Source of the DNA: Amyelois transitella
Lineage: Eukaryota > Arthropoda > Insecta > Lepidoptera > Pyralidae
Direction: 5' to 3'
Length of the DNA stretch: 64,000 bases
Assembly: GCF_032362555.1 (NCBI RefSeq)
Contig: NC_083517.1
Location: 3,864,001 to 3,928,000, forward strand
In this document: in pieces, positions 1 to 10,904 of the stretch
Position numbering within the stretch: position 1 is the first letter of the stretch
Layout of the letters: every line of letters begins with the position of its first letter
Program-made: the position numbers and the translations under genes
Notes under the pieces: generated by a model
Seen by the model: the letters and a program-made list of their open reading frames with translations, nothing else
What the model was told of the DNA's origin: nothing
Databases searched by the model: none

Positions 1-1516
1 TAAATAAGAATTCGCGAATAGAATTTAAAAAAATGAGAATAACGTTTGTTTCATCTAGGGAATCGACTTTCACAATATCATAAGCAAGTTAAACTTTATA
101 GAAAATTCTATATAATATATCTACAACATCATATTTTTTATCAAACAATTAACTTTAAATCGTTCTCAGTATTCAACTAACAAACGCAATAAAAATAAAC
201 AGAATCGTTTTCCTACAAATTGAACCTTTGTGTGTCCATTGTATCTCTTTGACAGTGGGAATTGGTTTTAAAGTTTCACTAAATAAAGCCATTAAGTACG
301 GTTTTATAGCTTAAGGTATAGCAAAAAATGAACTTCAGATAACCTAATTAAAAAACCAAGTAATTATTTAAAGCTTTGTTTAAAGCAAACTACTGACATC
401 TCTAGTCATATCTAGTAGGTACCATTAGAACAATACGTATCTCAATTTTATAATAAAGTCCTTATTTTTCTTTTTTTAATTGACCCAGCTATTTAATGAT
501 ATTTCATTTAACACACCCAGCATCATCAGCTTTCCTGGTTGTGCAGAAACTCAACATGGCATTTCTATCCATACGCAGAATTTCTGCCGATTATTTTCAA
601 ATCAGATCATTCAGTCACCTTTTCTTCACGTACTTTTCCTTTTATCGGCATACACAAACAGAGTCTACCTACCTATTAATATTACGCTGGCCAGACACGG
701 GTCAATGACCGATAAATCCTGTATCAAATTAATCCCACCCACTACACTATAGTCACCTCGTGCTCCCGACTGTAATAATAATGTTATCTCAGAATGCATC
801 TAAAAGTGATTTCATCTTCGATTTTATTTGTACTCATTGGCGTGGGATTGTGTTTGTAATTTTGTACGCACTTGCGACTAGACACGACGCGAGGCGACTG
901 GATTATGAGAGACTGAAGAATGACGGAGATTCTTCGTGTTGTTTTCTTCAATTTGTGTCCTATTAATAAATTTGTGTATTATTGTATTAATGTGCATGTA
1001 CCTACATGTATTAACAAACGCACACGTAATCTTTATTTTATCTCGGATGTTTCAAATCATATTACAATGATCCATGGTCACGGAGCGATTTTTACATAAT
1101 GCGAAACATTCGAGATAAAGTAAACGTACATTACGTAAATTTAATACCTACTTGAATTATTTATAAATAATACATTTTGTCATGCATTGAGAAGTCCCAT
1201 TTACTTATTTGTCGCGATATATTTACCTACATAATAGTATAGGATAGTGTTACTACAAAGCTTGCTGGGGACAGCCTTGTGCAAAAACCCGACTTATCCA
1301 ATTCTGTGTCATGGTCAAAGGTACACCCGGGGCTCCTTTTCAGAGAGCTGAAGATGTAAAACACAGGTCAGGACTAATAAGATGATATCCATATATCATC
1401 ATCATATTATCCGTTACGAGTAATGTATTAAACTATTCAATACTGGGTACCAACACAAAACCAACCGTGTATGTAAAACTCTAACGCCCAGCCCTCAATG
1501 TCATTGCCCTTTGCAG
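1..1516 (+). other. intron (or upstream part) of the PDZ scaffold gene
   Basis: This AT-rich stretch precedes the first recognisable exon at 1517, which begins in the middle of a PDZ domain, so it should be intron. The short open frames here (for example 480-752 and 760-966) show no domain, no codon bias and no splice-phase continuity. The only structure I can name is a SINE-B remnant near 1262-1380. Confidence 0.6.
1262..1380 (+). repeat. SINE-B fragment (body part)
   Basis: It contains the family's body: 'gtgcaaaaacccgac', then 'catggtcaaaggtacaccc' and 'ggggctcctttt'. The same order of words occurs in about ten places in the window. The tRNA-like head is missing. Confidence 0.55.
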
Positions 1517-4500
1517 GAAGCCCTAGAAGTACTCCGGACGGCTGCAGCCCGGGTGGAGCTAAGGGTGTGTCGGCCTCCTCCGGGAGCTTTAGAGAGCATA
1601 ACACCACCGGATCCGCCGACACCGCCGGCACGGACACCGAACCCGCACCTAACTCCAATGGATCCGCTAAATTGCCATCCGATGCATGCTAGGTATTATA
1701 TGATATTTTTGGTACCATTTGTAATGAAGCGTCGAGCATAATCACCAAACTCTTTTCCGGAGTGATAGGCAAATATATAGGGGACAAAATACAGAGATTG
1801 AACCGCAAAGTTTTGTAACGAGATATTGACTTAACGATACTATATTTTATAATAAATACCTACTTATATAGATAAACATTCAAGACCTAGACCTATCAGA
1901 GAACGTTCGTTTCTCATCATGCCCTGACCGGGATTCAAACCGCGACGTCCGGTGTCACAGACAAGCGTACTGCATCTTTAATAAATTACAAAGATCATAA
2001 AAAAATGATATGTTTTCCAATGCACAGGTTATCGCAAACAACCAGCAGCGCGACCACCTCTTCCTCCGAGGGTCGAGGCCGCCGCGAGGCGAGCCCGGAC
2101 ACGAACCGGGACAATCTCCGGCTGCCGGACCTCGATCGATCTCTGCCGGTCTACGACGTCCAATACGGGGTAATTACTTTTATGTGCTATAATGAAAATC
2201 TTAAAAACAATAGCTTTTTCGAACTTATACGTGATTAATTTTGTTAACAATCTCATATTTCAATCGTTTATTCGAATAGAAATTGCTACCACAAAATATG
2301 AGGAATTTAGTTGAACATGATTTTATAGGAAAAACAACGGAATTAATAAAAATATAATAGGTACATACTACAAATTGTAATTTCAAAGGGAAATATATAA
2401 TATACAAATAGAAAAGTAAGGTTATTAGAAAAGTAAACACGAAACCCACTATAATTTTGTAGCGCCAATCAAAGGTCTGTAGAAACTAGAAACTTATTAA
2501 TTTCAACCTTATATCAACGCCATAATAACAACTTACCAACAACAAGAGTCTAAAGCACTTTAACAATAAGCGCTGAAAGAAAAACAGCTACATTTTTTTC
2601 TTTACTCCTTCCTCCTGGCTAACTCCCGGTTGCATCCTCACCTCTCTGGAGAGGGGCCCGGGTTATGCCTTTGACCATGAATCCTAGATTGATGGAGTCA
2701 GTTTGTTACTCTTAAGCGAGTCCCATCTCATCTCCGTAACCTTTGCAGGTAACCCTTACCTGTATTGGATCTATGGTTACACATCCAGTTGCCATTTTTT
2801 CTTTACTCCAAAGCGTAATTCATATCAAGCTGTAACCAACGTCATAATTTAAGTAACGCGACATCATTTAAGTTTAAGTAGATTTGTAGCTTTTGTTTAT
2901 TTAAAAGTACATGGATTTAATTAAAAAGTTTTTGCACACGCTCTCCAGGATGACGGATCACTGGTAAGTCATTATCCTAATGGATGTACCGACACCGATG
3001 AGTTACATTAATATATAAAAAGAATATAGAAGCGACCGAGTCTCGTTCTTACTCGAATATAAGTAGTAATGTCAATGTAAATTATGCTTTAATTTCTTAA
3101 ACAGAAATGTTTATTTGTAAATCTTGATATTATGATATCTAGAATAGAATTCCAAACAAAATTTTTCAATACTTATTCTTCTTAAATTTACGTTTTTTGA
3201 CAGGAATTCGACATAATAATGACAAAAGTGAATGGCTCCCTCGGCTTTACGTTACGGAAGGAAGACCACAGTGCGCTGGGGCATTATGTGCGCGCGTTAG
3301 TCCGGGAACCCGCCCTGAGTGACGGCAGGATACAGCCTGGAGACAGGATTGTGGCAGTGAGTATTCCTTTATTTCATACATACAATGGTCACGTCTATAT
3401 CCCTTGCGGGGTAGACAGAGCCAACAGTCTTGAAAAGACTGAATGGCCACGTTCAGCTATTTGGCTTAATGATAGAATTGAGATTCAAATAGTGACAGGT
3501 TGCTAGCCCATCGCCTAAAAGAAGAAACCCAAGTTTTTAAGCCTATCACTTAGTCGCCTTTTACGACATCCATGGGAAAGAGATGGAGTGGTCCTATTCT
3601 TTTTCGCCGGGAACCACACGGCACCTTTATTTCATTCACTTTATTTTCCTATAGCATAGACTTACATTAGATTAAGGAAGAAAGACCACAGTGTGTTGTG
3701 TCATATGTGCGCGCGTTAGTTCGGGAATCAGCCTTGAGTGACGGCAAGATACAGAATGGAGAAAGGATTTTGACAGTGAGCATACTTTTATTTCTTGTTA
3801 GCATAATCTGGTTAATATCCTCTTAATGCTTATAGTAAATTATTTTGACCAGCTTGCGCCAGATATATTTTGTAAAGAAAATGTATTTGCTGATCTTAGA
3901 ACTACTTAATCACTAATTGTCACGTTTTCCTCTTACTAAAATAAGGTTTCCAATTGAAAGGTTTATTCGCCTGAGTTCAAAGTTAACTTTTTGGCTCTTT
4001 GTCTACGCGATTTCCTTACACATTTTAAGTGGTCTTCGTCCAACATCTTCATCGCACTAAGAAATAATTAAAAAAACTTATTTTCCAACATGATTTTAAA
4101 CTTGCAAGATTGATATCCTGTCATATCATACGATATCTCACTCATTAGTTACTGTCAACCCAATTTCCTTATGTATTTTAACATTCCCCCCAATTACCCG
4201 CTTGCATGGTTCATGGTCATGACTCATCCTCTACAGAGTCGTTGAACCGCTTATTTCCTGAATATAACAAAGAATTCAACTGATTGAACAAAATTGGGGG
4301 AAAGCATTGATATCGAATAATTAGGCACAAATAAAAGAAGTGTGACGAAGCACTTTATGACAAACAACAATATTAAATGTTTTTTCGTCTTATATACCTA
4401 ACAAATATTACCTAAAACCCTAACAATACGTCTTTGCCGTGGCCTTTATTCCTATTTTGACCTCAGAATTTGTTACTAAACCTAAAAAATAAAAACTTCC

Positions 4501-7500
4501 CCCTCTTAACGTCCAGAACTAAGTTTAATCCAGTCGCAACGACTGTTTATATTTTTTTTAAGGTTTGAGAACATATTCTCTCAATCACTTTCTAGTATTA
4601 GATAACAAACAGTCCTCGTCCCGGACTGGTCATTAATATCTAAGTAAAGCTATAATAACATTTCAGGTGAATGATACGCCAATGTCTAACATGTCCCATG
4701 CTGAGGCCGTGGCCTTTCTGCGGGCGTGCGGGGCCGAAGTCAGGCTGCGGCTTTACCGCGACCACGCCGCTACGCCATTGTCGCCCATGTCACCTAAAGA
4801 AGAAGGCCCCACGGATTCTGATGGGCCCCTGAACAGACCAAAACCACCACTAAGGTAATTCAACAAAACGTTAAATTCAATAATTTATAACCAGACAGAT
4901 TCTTAATGAGTGGGGTGTTACAACAATTGGTTTATATAAACATTAAAATACCTAATCAAAGTCTGTTTAACGTTTTGATATATATCTATGTTCAAAAAAG
5001 TTTTAGATGCTATACAAATGCGATACAAACGTCCTTGTTTTGTTCTTGTTTATCTGTGGTGCGGCGTCCCATGCGCGCGCATCATGAAAGTACATGGCAC
5101 GACACGAATGTGTCCAAGCTACCCTGTTACACGGTTATAATGTATGAATATTTATAAATATCTATAAATCTATTACGTTTTCGATTTATTTCTGTCTAGT
5201 GGAAACTCAATTGATTTAAGTATTGTATTTATACGTACATAAATAGTGTTAGCAAAGGCAACCTAAAGCAAAAGCCTTGGGTTTTGGACCAGAAATAAAA
5301 GTAGCATATTTATTTCTTTATTTATACTTTATTGTACATAATACAAATGTATAGCACAATTGGCGGGCTTAATGCTATTTATATTATTATTTATTTATTT
5401 GTATCTCTGAAAAGCCAAGTTTATTACCGTGCCACATTTCATCTAAGTCGGTCCAAATGTTTTGATGAAACAGTAATTCACAAGGTTACGTTTATTGTAT
5501 AAGTAATAAAAACATAATATCATTAATAAAATAAAGCTTTGATTTTGCTTCATCTGTCCATTTGTTTGCCTTTCAATCAAATGATGTTAAGTTAAAATTG
5601 ACCTAGTTTCTGCTATTCAATTGAACTTTTCTGACGTTTAATGATTTAATAAAGCAATGTGATGGGGTCAAAATGCTGCCTCATACATTAAGCCTTGGCT
5701 AATTAGTATATTTTAATGAAATAGGTTCAGTAATGGTTATTTAAAAAAGTATCATATCAAATGGGTAAAATTTATTGTATTTGAAATAATAAATAAATTA
5801 ATATATACGGGACAAATTACACTGATTGAGTGGTGTAGCCTCGCAGTAAGTTCGAAACTTGTGTTACGATATACTTACTCAACGATACTATATTTTATAA
5901 TAAATACTTATATAGATAAACATCCAAGACCCAGGCCAATCAGAAAAGGTTCTTTTCTCATCATGCCCTGACCAGGATTCGAACCCGGGACCTCCGGTGT
6001 CACAGACAAGCGTACTACCGCTGAGCCACAGAGGCCGTTAAACGTAACTCAATGCTTTTATAAGAATTATTTTCCTATGTGATAACACTAAAAGTACTTT
6101 AAGAAAGCCTTTACTTTGAAGAACAATCTCTCTGCATATTTGAATGTATGTAAATTTTCAGGGCCGAAGCAGTTTCAATGTTATGTGACCTAGCGGCTCG
6201 CCGACTGACTCCTGACGCAGTAGACGGCTCAAGATCACCATGCTTATCACCAAGGAAGTTCAGAAAACTAACCAAGGAGACCAACCACTATGAACAACCT
6301 AACGGTACGTTTTATACATTTACTATAGTTCATTCGTTTACGTGAAATTGGTTGGACCAGTCAGTGTTAACGTTTATTCAATTTCTTAATAACGATTAGA
6401 TTCAAGATGATTCTTTTGTTGGCATTTAGCTATAACTTATTTGATAAAAACCTTTATAAATTTTGATCAATATTTTTTATTTATGAAGAAATTTTCCTAA
6501 ATTCGATAAGTTGAAATTCAATTCGTTTTTCTTAAAATTTTGACAATGTTTATAGCAAGCACTATTAAAGTACTTCTACGAATTATAAAAATGACAGTAA
6601 TTACTTTCATAGAGATTTTTCAAAACACATTTTGCACAGCTTAAAACACATTGAAAGTACAGCAAACACTCAATTCGCCAAAGACTCCACAGCTCATGTG
6701 ATTCTTTCTACAACAAAAATCTAACTAGTAGCTATAGGTATTTCTCCCCTTTTACTGCCAGCAGTCTCAGTATTTTTATATATTTTTGTTTTATAATAAC
6801 ATACCTTACATTCTAAAAATGTAATTAAAATAAATCCTATTATAGGGATTTGGCTCTCTTGCAAAATTAACAAAACGAAGAATACTTCCGTTCTGTGTAG
6901 TTTCGGAAAACGAACCAGATTTTTTGTATTTGAAACGTAACTCAATGCTTTTGTAAGAATTATTTTCCTATGTGATAACACTAAAAGTACTTTAAGCCTT
7001 TCTTGACCCTTAAAGCGAAAAAAAACACACAAAAACTCTCACTATGCATGAGCCCACACACACAAAACACTAAGCGTCGTATTTCACGCAGATAAACCAA
7101 GCAATTCGGTAGAACCGGAGCCTTCAGAGGCGAGGACCCATCGAGCACACACTGTAGCCGTGACTTTGGCCAGCCCAGTACCACCTAGTAGAAAACAAAA
7201 GCTAAGCCTGACAGGTGAGGCCACAGAGCAACGACACTCATGCTATCCTCCTTGCTCTGTGGATGAGATGCTGTCAGCCATTTTGATTATCCGTAACACA
7301 GACTGTTGGATAAACATTTTCGAACACGCTGTCTGTAGTCTTTCATTTCTGCTAGATTAAACACGCTGCCAACATAGTCCCTTCAACATTGGTGTTTGAA
7401 TCCTAAATGAAAATGAGCCAGTCACCAGTTCTGTTGCGAAAACAATAGTACAGTTAAGACACCAATGTCCACGTCATATCATATTTCTATTTTGTACCTA

Positions 7501-10500
7501 ATAAATTCCATGAACTGATAGCCAGGGTAACCGATTAGTTTCACTCTTTCGAAATATGAAATTTATATACATATGTCACGAAGCACTAGGGTATAATTTT
7601 GCTGCTTTATAAAATTTTTAAATCAAGTCGTCAATATAGTGATAGACGTAAATTTTAAAGAATAAAAACTAAATTACGAAGCGTCACTTTTTTCACGTAA
7701 AATAAAAGGCAGCACTAGTCAGTGACAACCATTTAAAGTTATAAATTTTTGTTCTTGAAGGTCAATAATGACGCTTGCATGATTAGTATTTTTTTTAAAT
7801 ATATGGCTAATGTATAACAATCATCGTGGAACAAAATACTGAATTTAAAGATTTTATAAATACAATTTGGGGCTTACTACATTTTTGGCTAGCTGTGTGA
7901 CCATCGCCTTCCGTGTATCAATAAATATTTTTTATGTATTTTTAATCCATTGTGAATGATACTACCACAAGCGCATGATATTTTACTACCCAATACTTCA
8001 CAATATGCACTTTATACACTTTATCATAATAATTCACTATTCTAGCTGGGCCCTTCGGTCATTTGTGTTCCCTAATAAAATCTTGTACATCATAAATTTA
8101 TAGACTATAGCTATACCTATATGAAATAATTATTATGTTTGTTGTGATTATCATTACTCTTCTTCATTACGCTAAAAAAGCACAAAAATTAAATTCATAT
8201 CAGATGTATTGTAAACTCTATCCGAAAATTACCAGTGGTAGATAAATGTTTGATTTTTAAGTTTGAAATAGTTCCTAATACTTACTTACTTAACTGATAA
8301 CATTTGATTAGTCAACTCCTTATTGTATTAATCTGCTAACTAATCTAATTAAGTCTTGATTTTTTTATCTTGAAATGAAAATGAGAAAGTAAATATAATA
8401 ATTACAATTTTAACTTTCGACGAAAATGACAAAACTTAACTAATTAAAAATATGTGCAATAAAATGTTACTTTCAACAGCAAAAAACTTATTTCGTCAAA
8501 ACCTTACAGTACCACCCCACGGCTACGAACTGAACAACTTGGACAACGAAGCTTTAGATGCTCCTAACGTGTACCAGGAGGACATAACTCGACAGCGGTA
8601 TGCCGAACCAGTGTTCCCGGTAGATTCTGACGAACCGGTCTCAATGCCAGCAGAATTGTCAAGCGATGAACGATTCAAGCATTCCAACCCGGCTTATCAG
8701 AGCGCCGTGCTTCATTCAACCAGTGATAGCGCTTCGGACGGACATAAGGATGATAGTAAGTAGGAAGGCTAATTAACGCGGGATTCTCGTAGACGATGGG
8801 TTAGAAACAGATAAATAGAAATAGAAGTAATAAATAGTTATTGACTAGACTAAACTGGAAGTATGGAAGTTGCGTTATCGCTCGTTACGCTTCAGAGGTA
8901 GGCGTTCGCTTTGGACCTCAGAAGTTAAAATGAACTTTTATTTTAATATTCGTAATTGTCTATTACGGCAATATATGCCGTGTGGTTCTCGTCACCAATA
9001 GAAAAAAAGAGTAGTACTATCTATCTCTTTCCCATGGATGTCGTAAAAGGCGACTAAGGCTTACAAACTTGGGTTTCTTCTTTTAGATTTTAGGCGATAC
9101 GCTAGCAACCTGTCAATGTTTGAATCTTAATTCTTATCATTAAGCCAAACAGCTTCTAGCCCGCAAGAGATATGGACGTGATGATATGTATGTATGTCTA
9201 TTAAGAAAAGTATCAAATATCCTTATGTTTTCTACATATGTGGCGTTATACTAAGTTGTCGTGTACTTTATAAATGTACGGTAATTCTGAAAAAACTGTC
9301 CATTTTATAGAAAATATGCAAATGTTAATTTTTGTTACAACTCTTTTCAGATAATGGACTGAAGAAATGGAAAGGTGTAGCTCTTTCACCAGAAAACGAG
9401 CGTAAAGTGGTCAAAATGGAGGTGCCGGCACTTCCCCAGCCCATACTCAAGGAAACGGATATCGTCCAAAAGGAGAACATAAAGCCTGATGAACCGACGG
9501 ATAACACCAATACAGAACCTACGGTAAGTTTGATTGTCACTTACACATCATCATCATCATCATAAATCATAAAATAATCATGATTTACACATTTTCAAAG
9601 AAAAGAATTCCATGAAATTGATAAATTGTTGATATATTATTTGAACTGTGCCAATATTTGGTCGGACCTTAGGCCACATAACATAACGATAGAGAATGCA
9701 ATTGGGAACACGCAAGAGAGAGGAATAACATTTGATCTAACTATGTCAGAATCTGCGGTACAATTATAAATTGAGCTGGTTACGGCAACACTTCAAACGG
9801 CAGGGACGGAAACGCCAATGGCGTCATCAAAAATCGAAAAATATAATAGTTACTAACATATCCTACAAATATTATAAATGCGAAAGTTTGTATGTCAGGA
9901 TGTCAGATGGATGTTTGTTACTCATTCACGCAAAAACTACTGAACCGATTACGATGAAATTTGGTAAGTAGTTAGTTGAAGACCTAGAATAACATATAGG
10001 CTTTTCATCTCGGAGTTCCCGTGGGATTGATTCTACGCGAACGAAGTCGCAGGCGGCATCTAGTAACCTATATTTAAGTTGATAGGACAGATTTGTTAAA
10101 ATAAGTATGTACGTTCATTGATAGTTTTCTTTCTCCACAGATCGTGACAGTTGAACTCAATCGTGGATGGAACAGTCGTCTAGGCTTCAGCGTCCAGAGT
10201 CATCCAGAATCCGGTCAGAGCTACATCTCAGCGGTTTACAACGACAGCGTCGCTGCAAGGGACGGCCGGTTGCGAAGAGGGGATGTTATATTACAGGTTA
10301 ATAAATACATGCATATTTTATGTCTTTGTCCTTTGCCAATAGCCTCGAAAAGATTCAAGGGCTATGGAATGATGACTAAGTGAAAGGTTGCTAGTCAAGC
10401 CCCTAAAAGAATCTCGAGTTCAATGCGATCCATCAAAAGCCAAATGACCGACGGCCGCATTATCTTGATACATACATACATACATATGGTCACGTCTATA

Positions 10501-10904
10501 TCCGGGGTATAGTGCGGGGTAGACAGAGCCAACAGCTTTACAAAAAGGTCGGCAGTCCGGATGGTGTTGACCCAGTGACATCAACCAAACAGCCGTTGGG
10601 TGTTTGACTTGACTCGCAGTAAACTCTAGAATCTCTTAACACAACTGTCCTGTTCTGATTACTTGCTTAAATTTTGAAGTACACTCTTAAAAATTATCCT
10701 AACTAGCCAAAATTAAAACATAGGAATAAATTTCACATAGTTTTCAAATGCATCTCAACAAACTAGGAGTAAATTATGCAATTACTTTTTCAGGTAAACG
10801 ATGAAAACGTGACGTCAATGAAGACACCAGAAGTTATAGACTTACTACGGATTCTACGAGGCTCCATCTGCATCACAGTCTTAAGGCCACCAAACTCAAA
10901 ATGA
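1517..10904 (+). CDS. multi-PDZ scaffold protein, C-terminal 541 residues (5' end outside window)
   Basis: Eleven exons join in frame: 1517-1692, 2028-2169, 2949-2963, 3204-3356, 4667-4854, 6162-6304, 7092-7214, 8510-8755, 9351-9523, 10141-10296, 10794-10904 (TGA). The total is 1626 nt and every junction is GT-AG with matching phase. Residues 1-22 are the end of a PDZ domain (helix B and last strand). Residues about 112-194 form a full PDZ domain with the carboxylate-binding loop GSLGFTL and His173 at the start of helix B, as in class I domains. Residues about 454-538 form a last PDZ domain with loop RLGFSV but Thr516 where class I has His. Between them lies about 260 residues of Pro/Ser/Glu-rich linker with no domain I recognise. 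Such proteins assemble membrane and junction complexes by binding C-terminal peptides. The subfamily is uncertain (PATJ/MPDZ-like and PTPN13/FRMPD2-like groups are possible). The protein ends three residues after the last PDZ. Confidence 0.85.
1785..1975 (-). repeat. SINE-C copy (tRNA-like head)
   Basis: On the minus strand it starts with a tRNA-like head carrying 'cttgtctgtgacaccgg' and a degraded B box. It continues into 'catgatgagaa' and a body shared almost word for word with the copy at 5825-6040. Confidence 0.65.
2605..2795 (-). repeat. SINE-B copy, reversed
   Basis: Reverse complement of the SINE-B body: 'cggttgcatcctcacctctc' followed by 'gaggggcccgggttatgcc', and ending in 'ggttacacatccagttgcc'. 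It lies in the intron before the 15-nt microexon. Confidence 0.65.
2949..2963 (+). other. 15-nt microexon of the PDZ gene
   Basis: The five codons DDGSL lie between 'cacgctctccag' and 'gtaagtcatt', both good splice signals. The exon is phase 0 on both sides and sits between exon 2028-2169 and the PDZ exon at 3204. Skipping it would keep the frame, so it could be an alternative cassette just before the PDZ domain. Confidence 0.5.
3378..3623 (-). mobile_element. SINE-A copy with 12-bp target-site duplication
   Basis: Complete copy of the window's commonest repeat. Read on the minus strand it runs from 'gccgtgtggttcccggc' through the 'gacatccatggg'/'cgactaag' block to the 'ggatatagacgtgac' end. 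The 12-mer 'cctttatttcat' flanks it at 3366-3377 and 3624-3635, so the insertion point is exact: 10 bp downstream of the 5' splice site of exon 3204-3356. Confidence 0.85.
3672..3775 (+). pseudogene. decayed duplicate of the PDZ exon 3204-3356
   Basis: It matches the last about 105 nt of the functional PDZ exon and continues into a similar 5' splice site and intron start ('gtgagcatacttttattt' against 'gtgagtattcctttattt'). It carries many substitutions, and a 1-nt loss in the His-Tyr codons shifts the frame. No 3' splice site equivalent remains. It is a dead tandem exon duplicate, separated from its parent by the SINE-A insertion. Confidence 0.8.
5308..5375 (-). repeat. LINE 3' tail fragment
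   Basis: The minus strand gives 'attaagcccgccaattgtgc' followed by 'tacaataaagtataaataa', the kind of 3' end with an embedded poly-A signal seen on many lepidopteran non-LTR elements. The call rests on recalled resemblance. Confidence 0.45.
5825..6040 (-). repeat. SINE-C copy with well-kept tRNA-like head
   Basis: On the minus strand the head reads 'cctctgtggctcagcggtag' (A box) and, 30 nt on, 'gggttcgaatcctgg' (B box). The would-be acceptor and anticodon stems do not pair, so this is a tRNA-derived SINE and not a tRNA gene. The body is shared with 1785-1975. Confidence 0.75.
6041..6103 (+). repeat. 63-bp direct repeat, copy 1
   Basis: It begins 'aacgtaactcaatgctttt' and is repeated at 6934-6996 with about one difference. 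It ends 58 bp before exon 6162-6304. Confidence 0.85.
6934..6996 (+). repeat. 63-bp direct repeat, copy 2
   Basis: Near-identical to 6041-6103. It lies 95 bp before exon 7092-7214, so the two copies bracket exon 6162-6304. Confidence 0.85.
8975..9200 (+). repeat. SINE-A copy
   Basis: It starts 'gccgtgtggttctcgtcacc', passes the 'cccatggatgtcgtaaaagg' block and ends in the tail 'gatatgtatgtatgt'. It lies in the intron between exons 8510-8755 and 9351-9523. Confidence 0.8.
9845..10065 (+). repeat. non-LTR/RTE-like tail fragment
   Basis: It contains 'ataaatgcgaaagtttgtat', 'cacgcaaaaactactgaacc', 'gatgaaatttgg' and 'acgcgaacgaagtcgc', a string of words common at the end of abundant lepidopteran repeats. 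The class assignment (RTE-like) is from memory. Confidence 0.5.
10468..10560 (-). repeat. SINE-A fragment (tail end)
   Basis: It holds only the 'ggtcacgtctatatcc' and 'ggggtagacagagccaac' portion, preceded by a 'tacatacata' tail. It lies in the last intron of the PDZ gene. Confidence 0.65.

Noticed and set aside
5960..6040. tRNA gene on the minus strand
   Set aside because: A and B boxes are present, but the acceptor and anticodon stems do not pair and a SINE body follows. It is a SINE head.
9543..9562. (CAT)n stretch as a regulatory repeat
   Set aside because: A short simple repeat directly after a splice donor; ordinary microsatellite.
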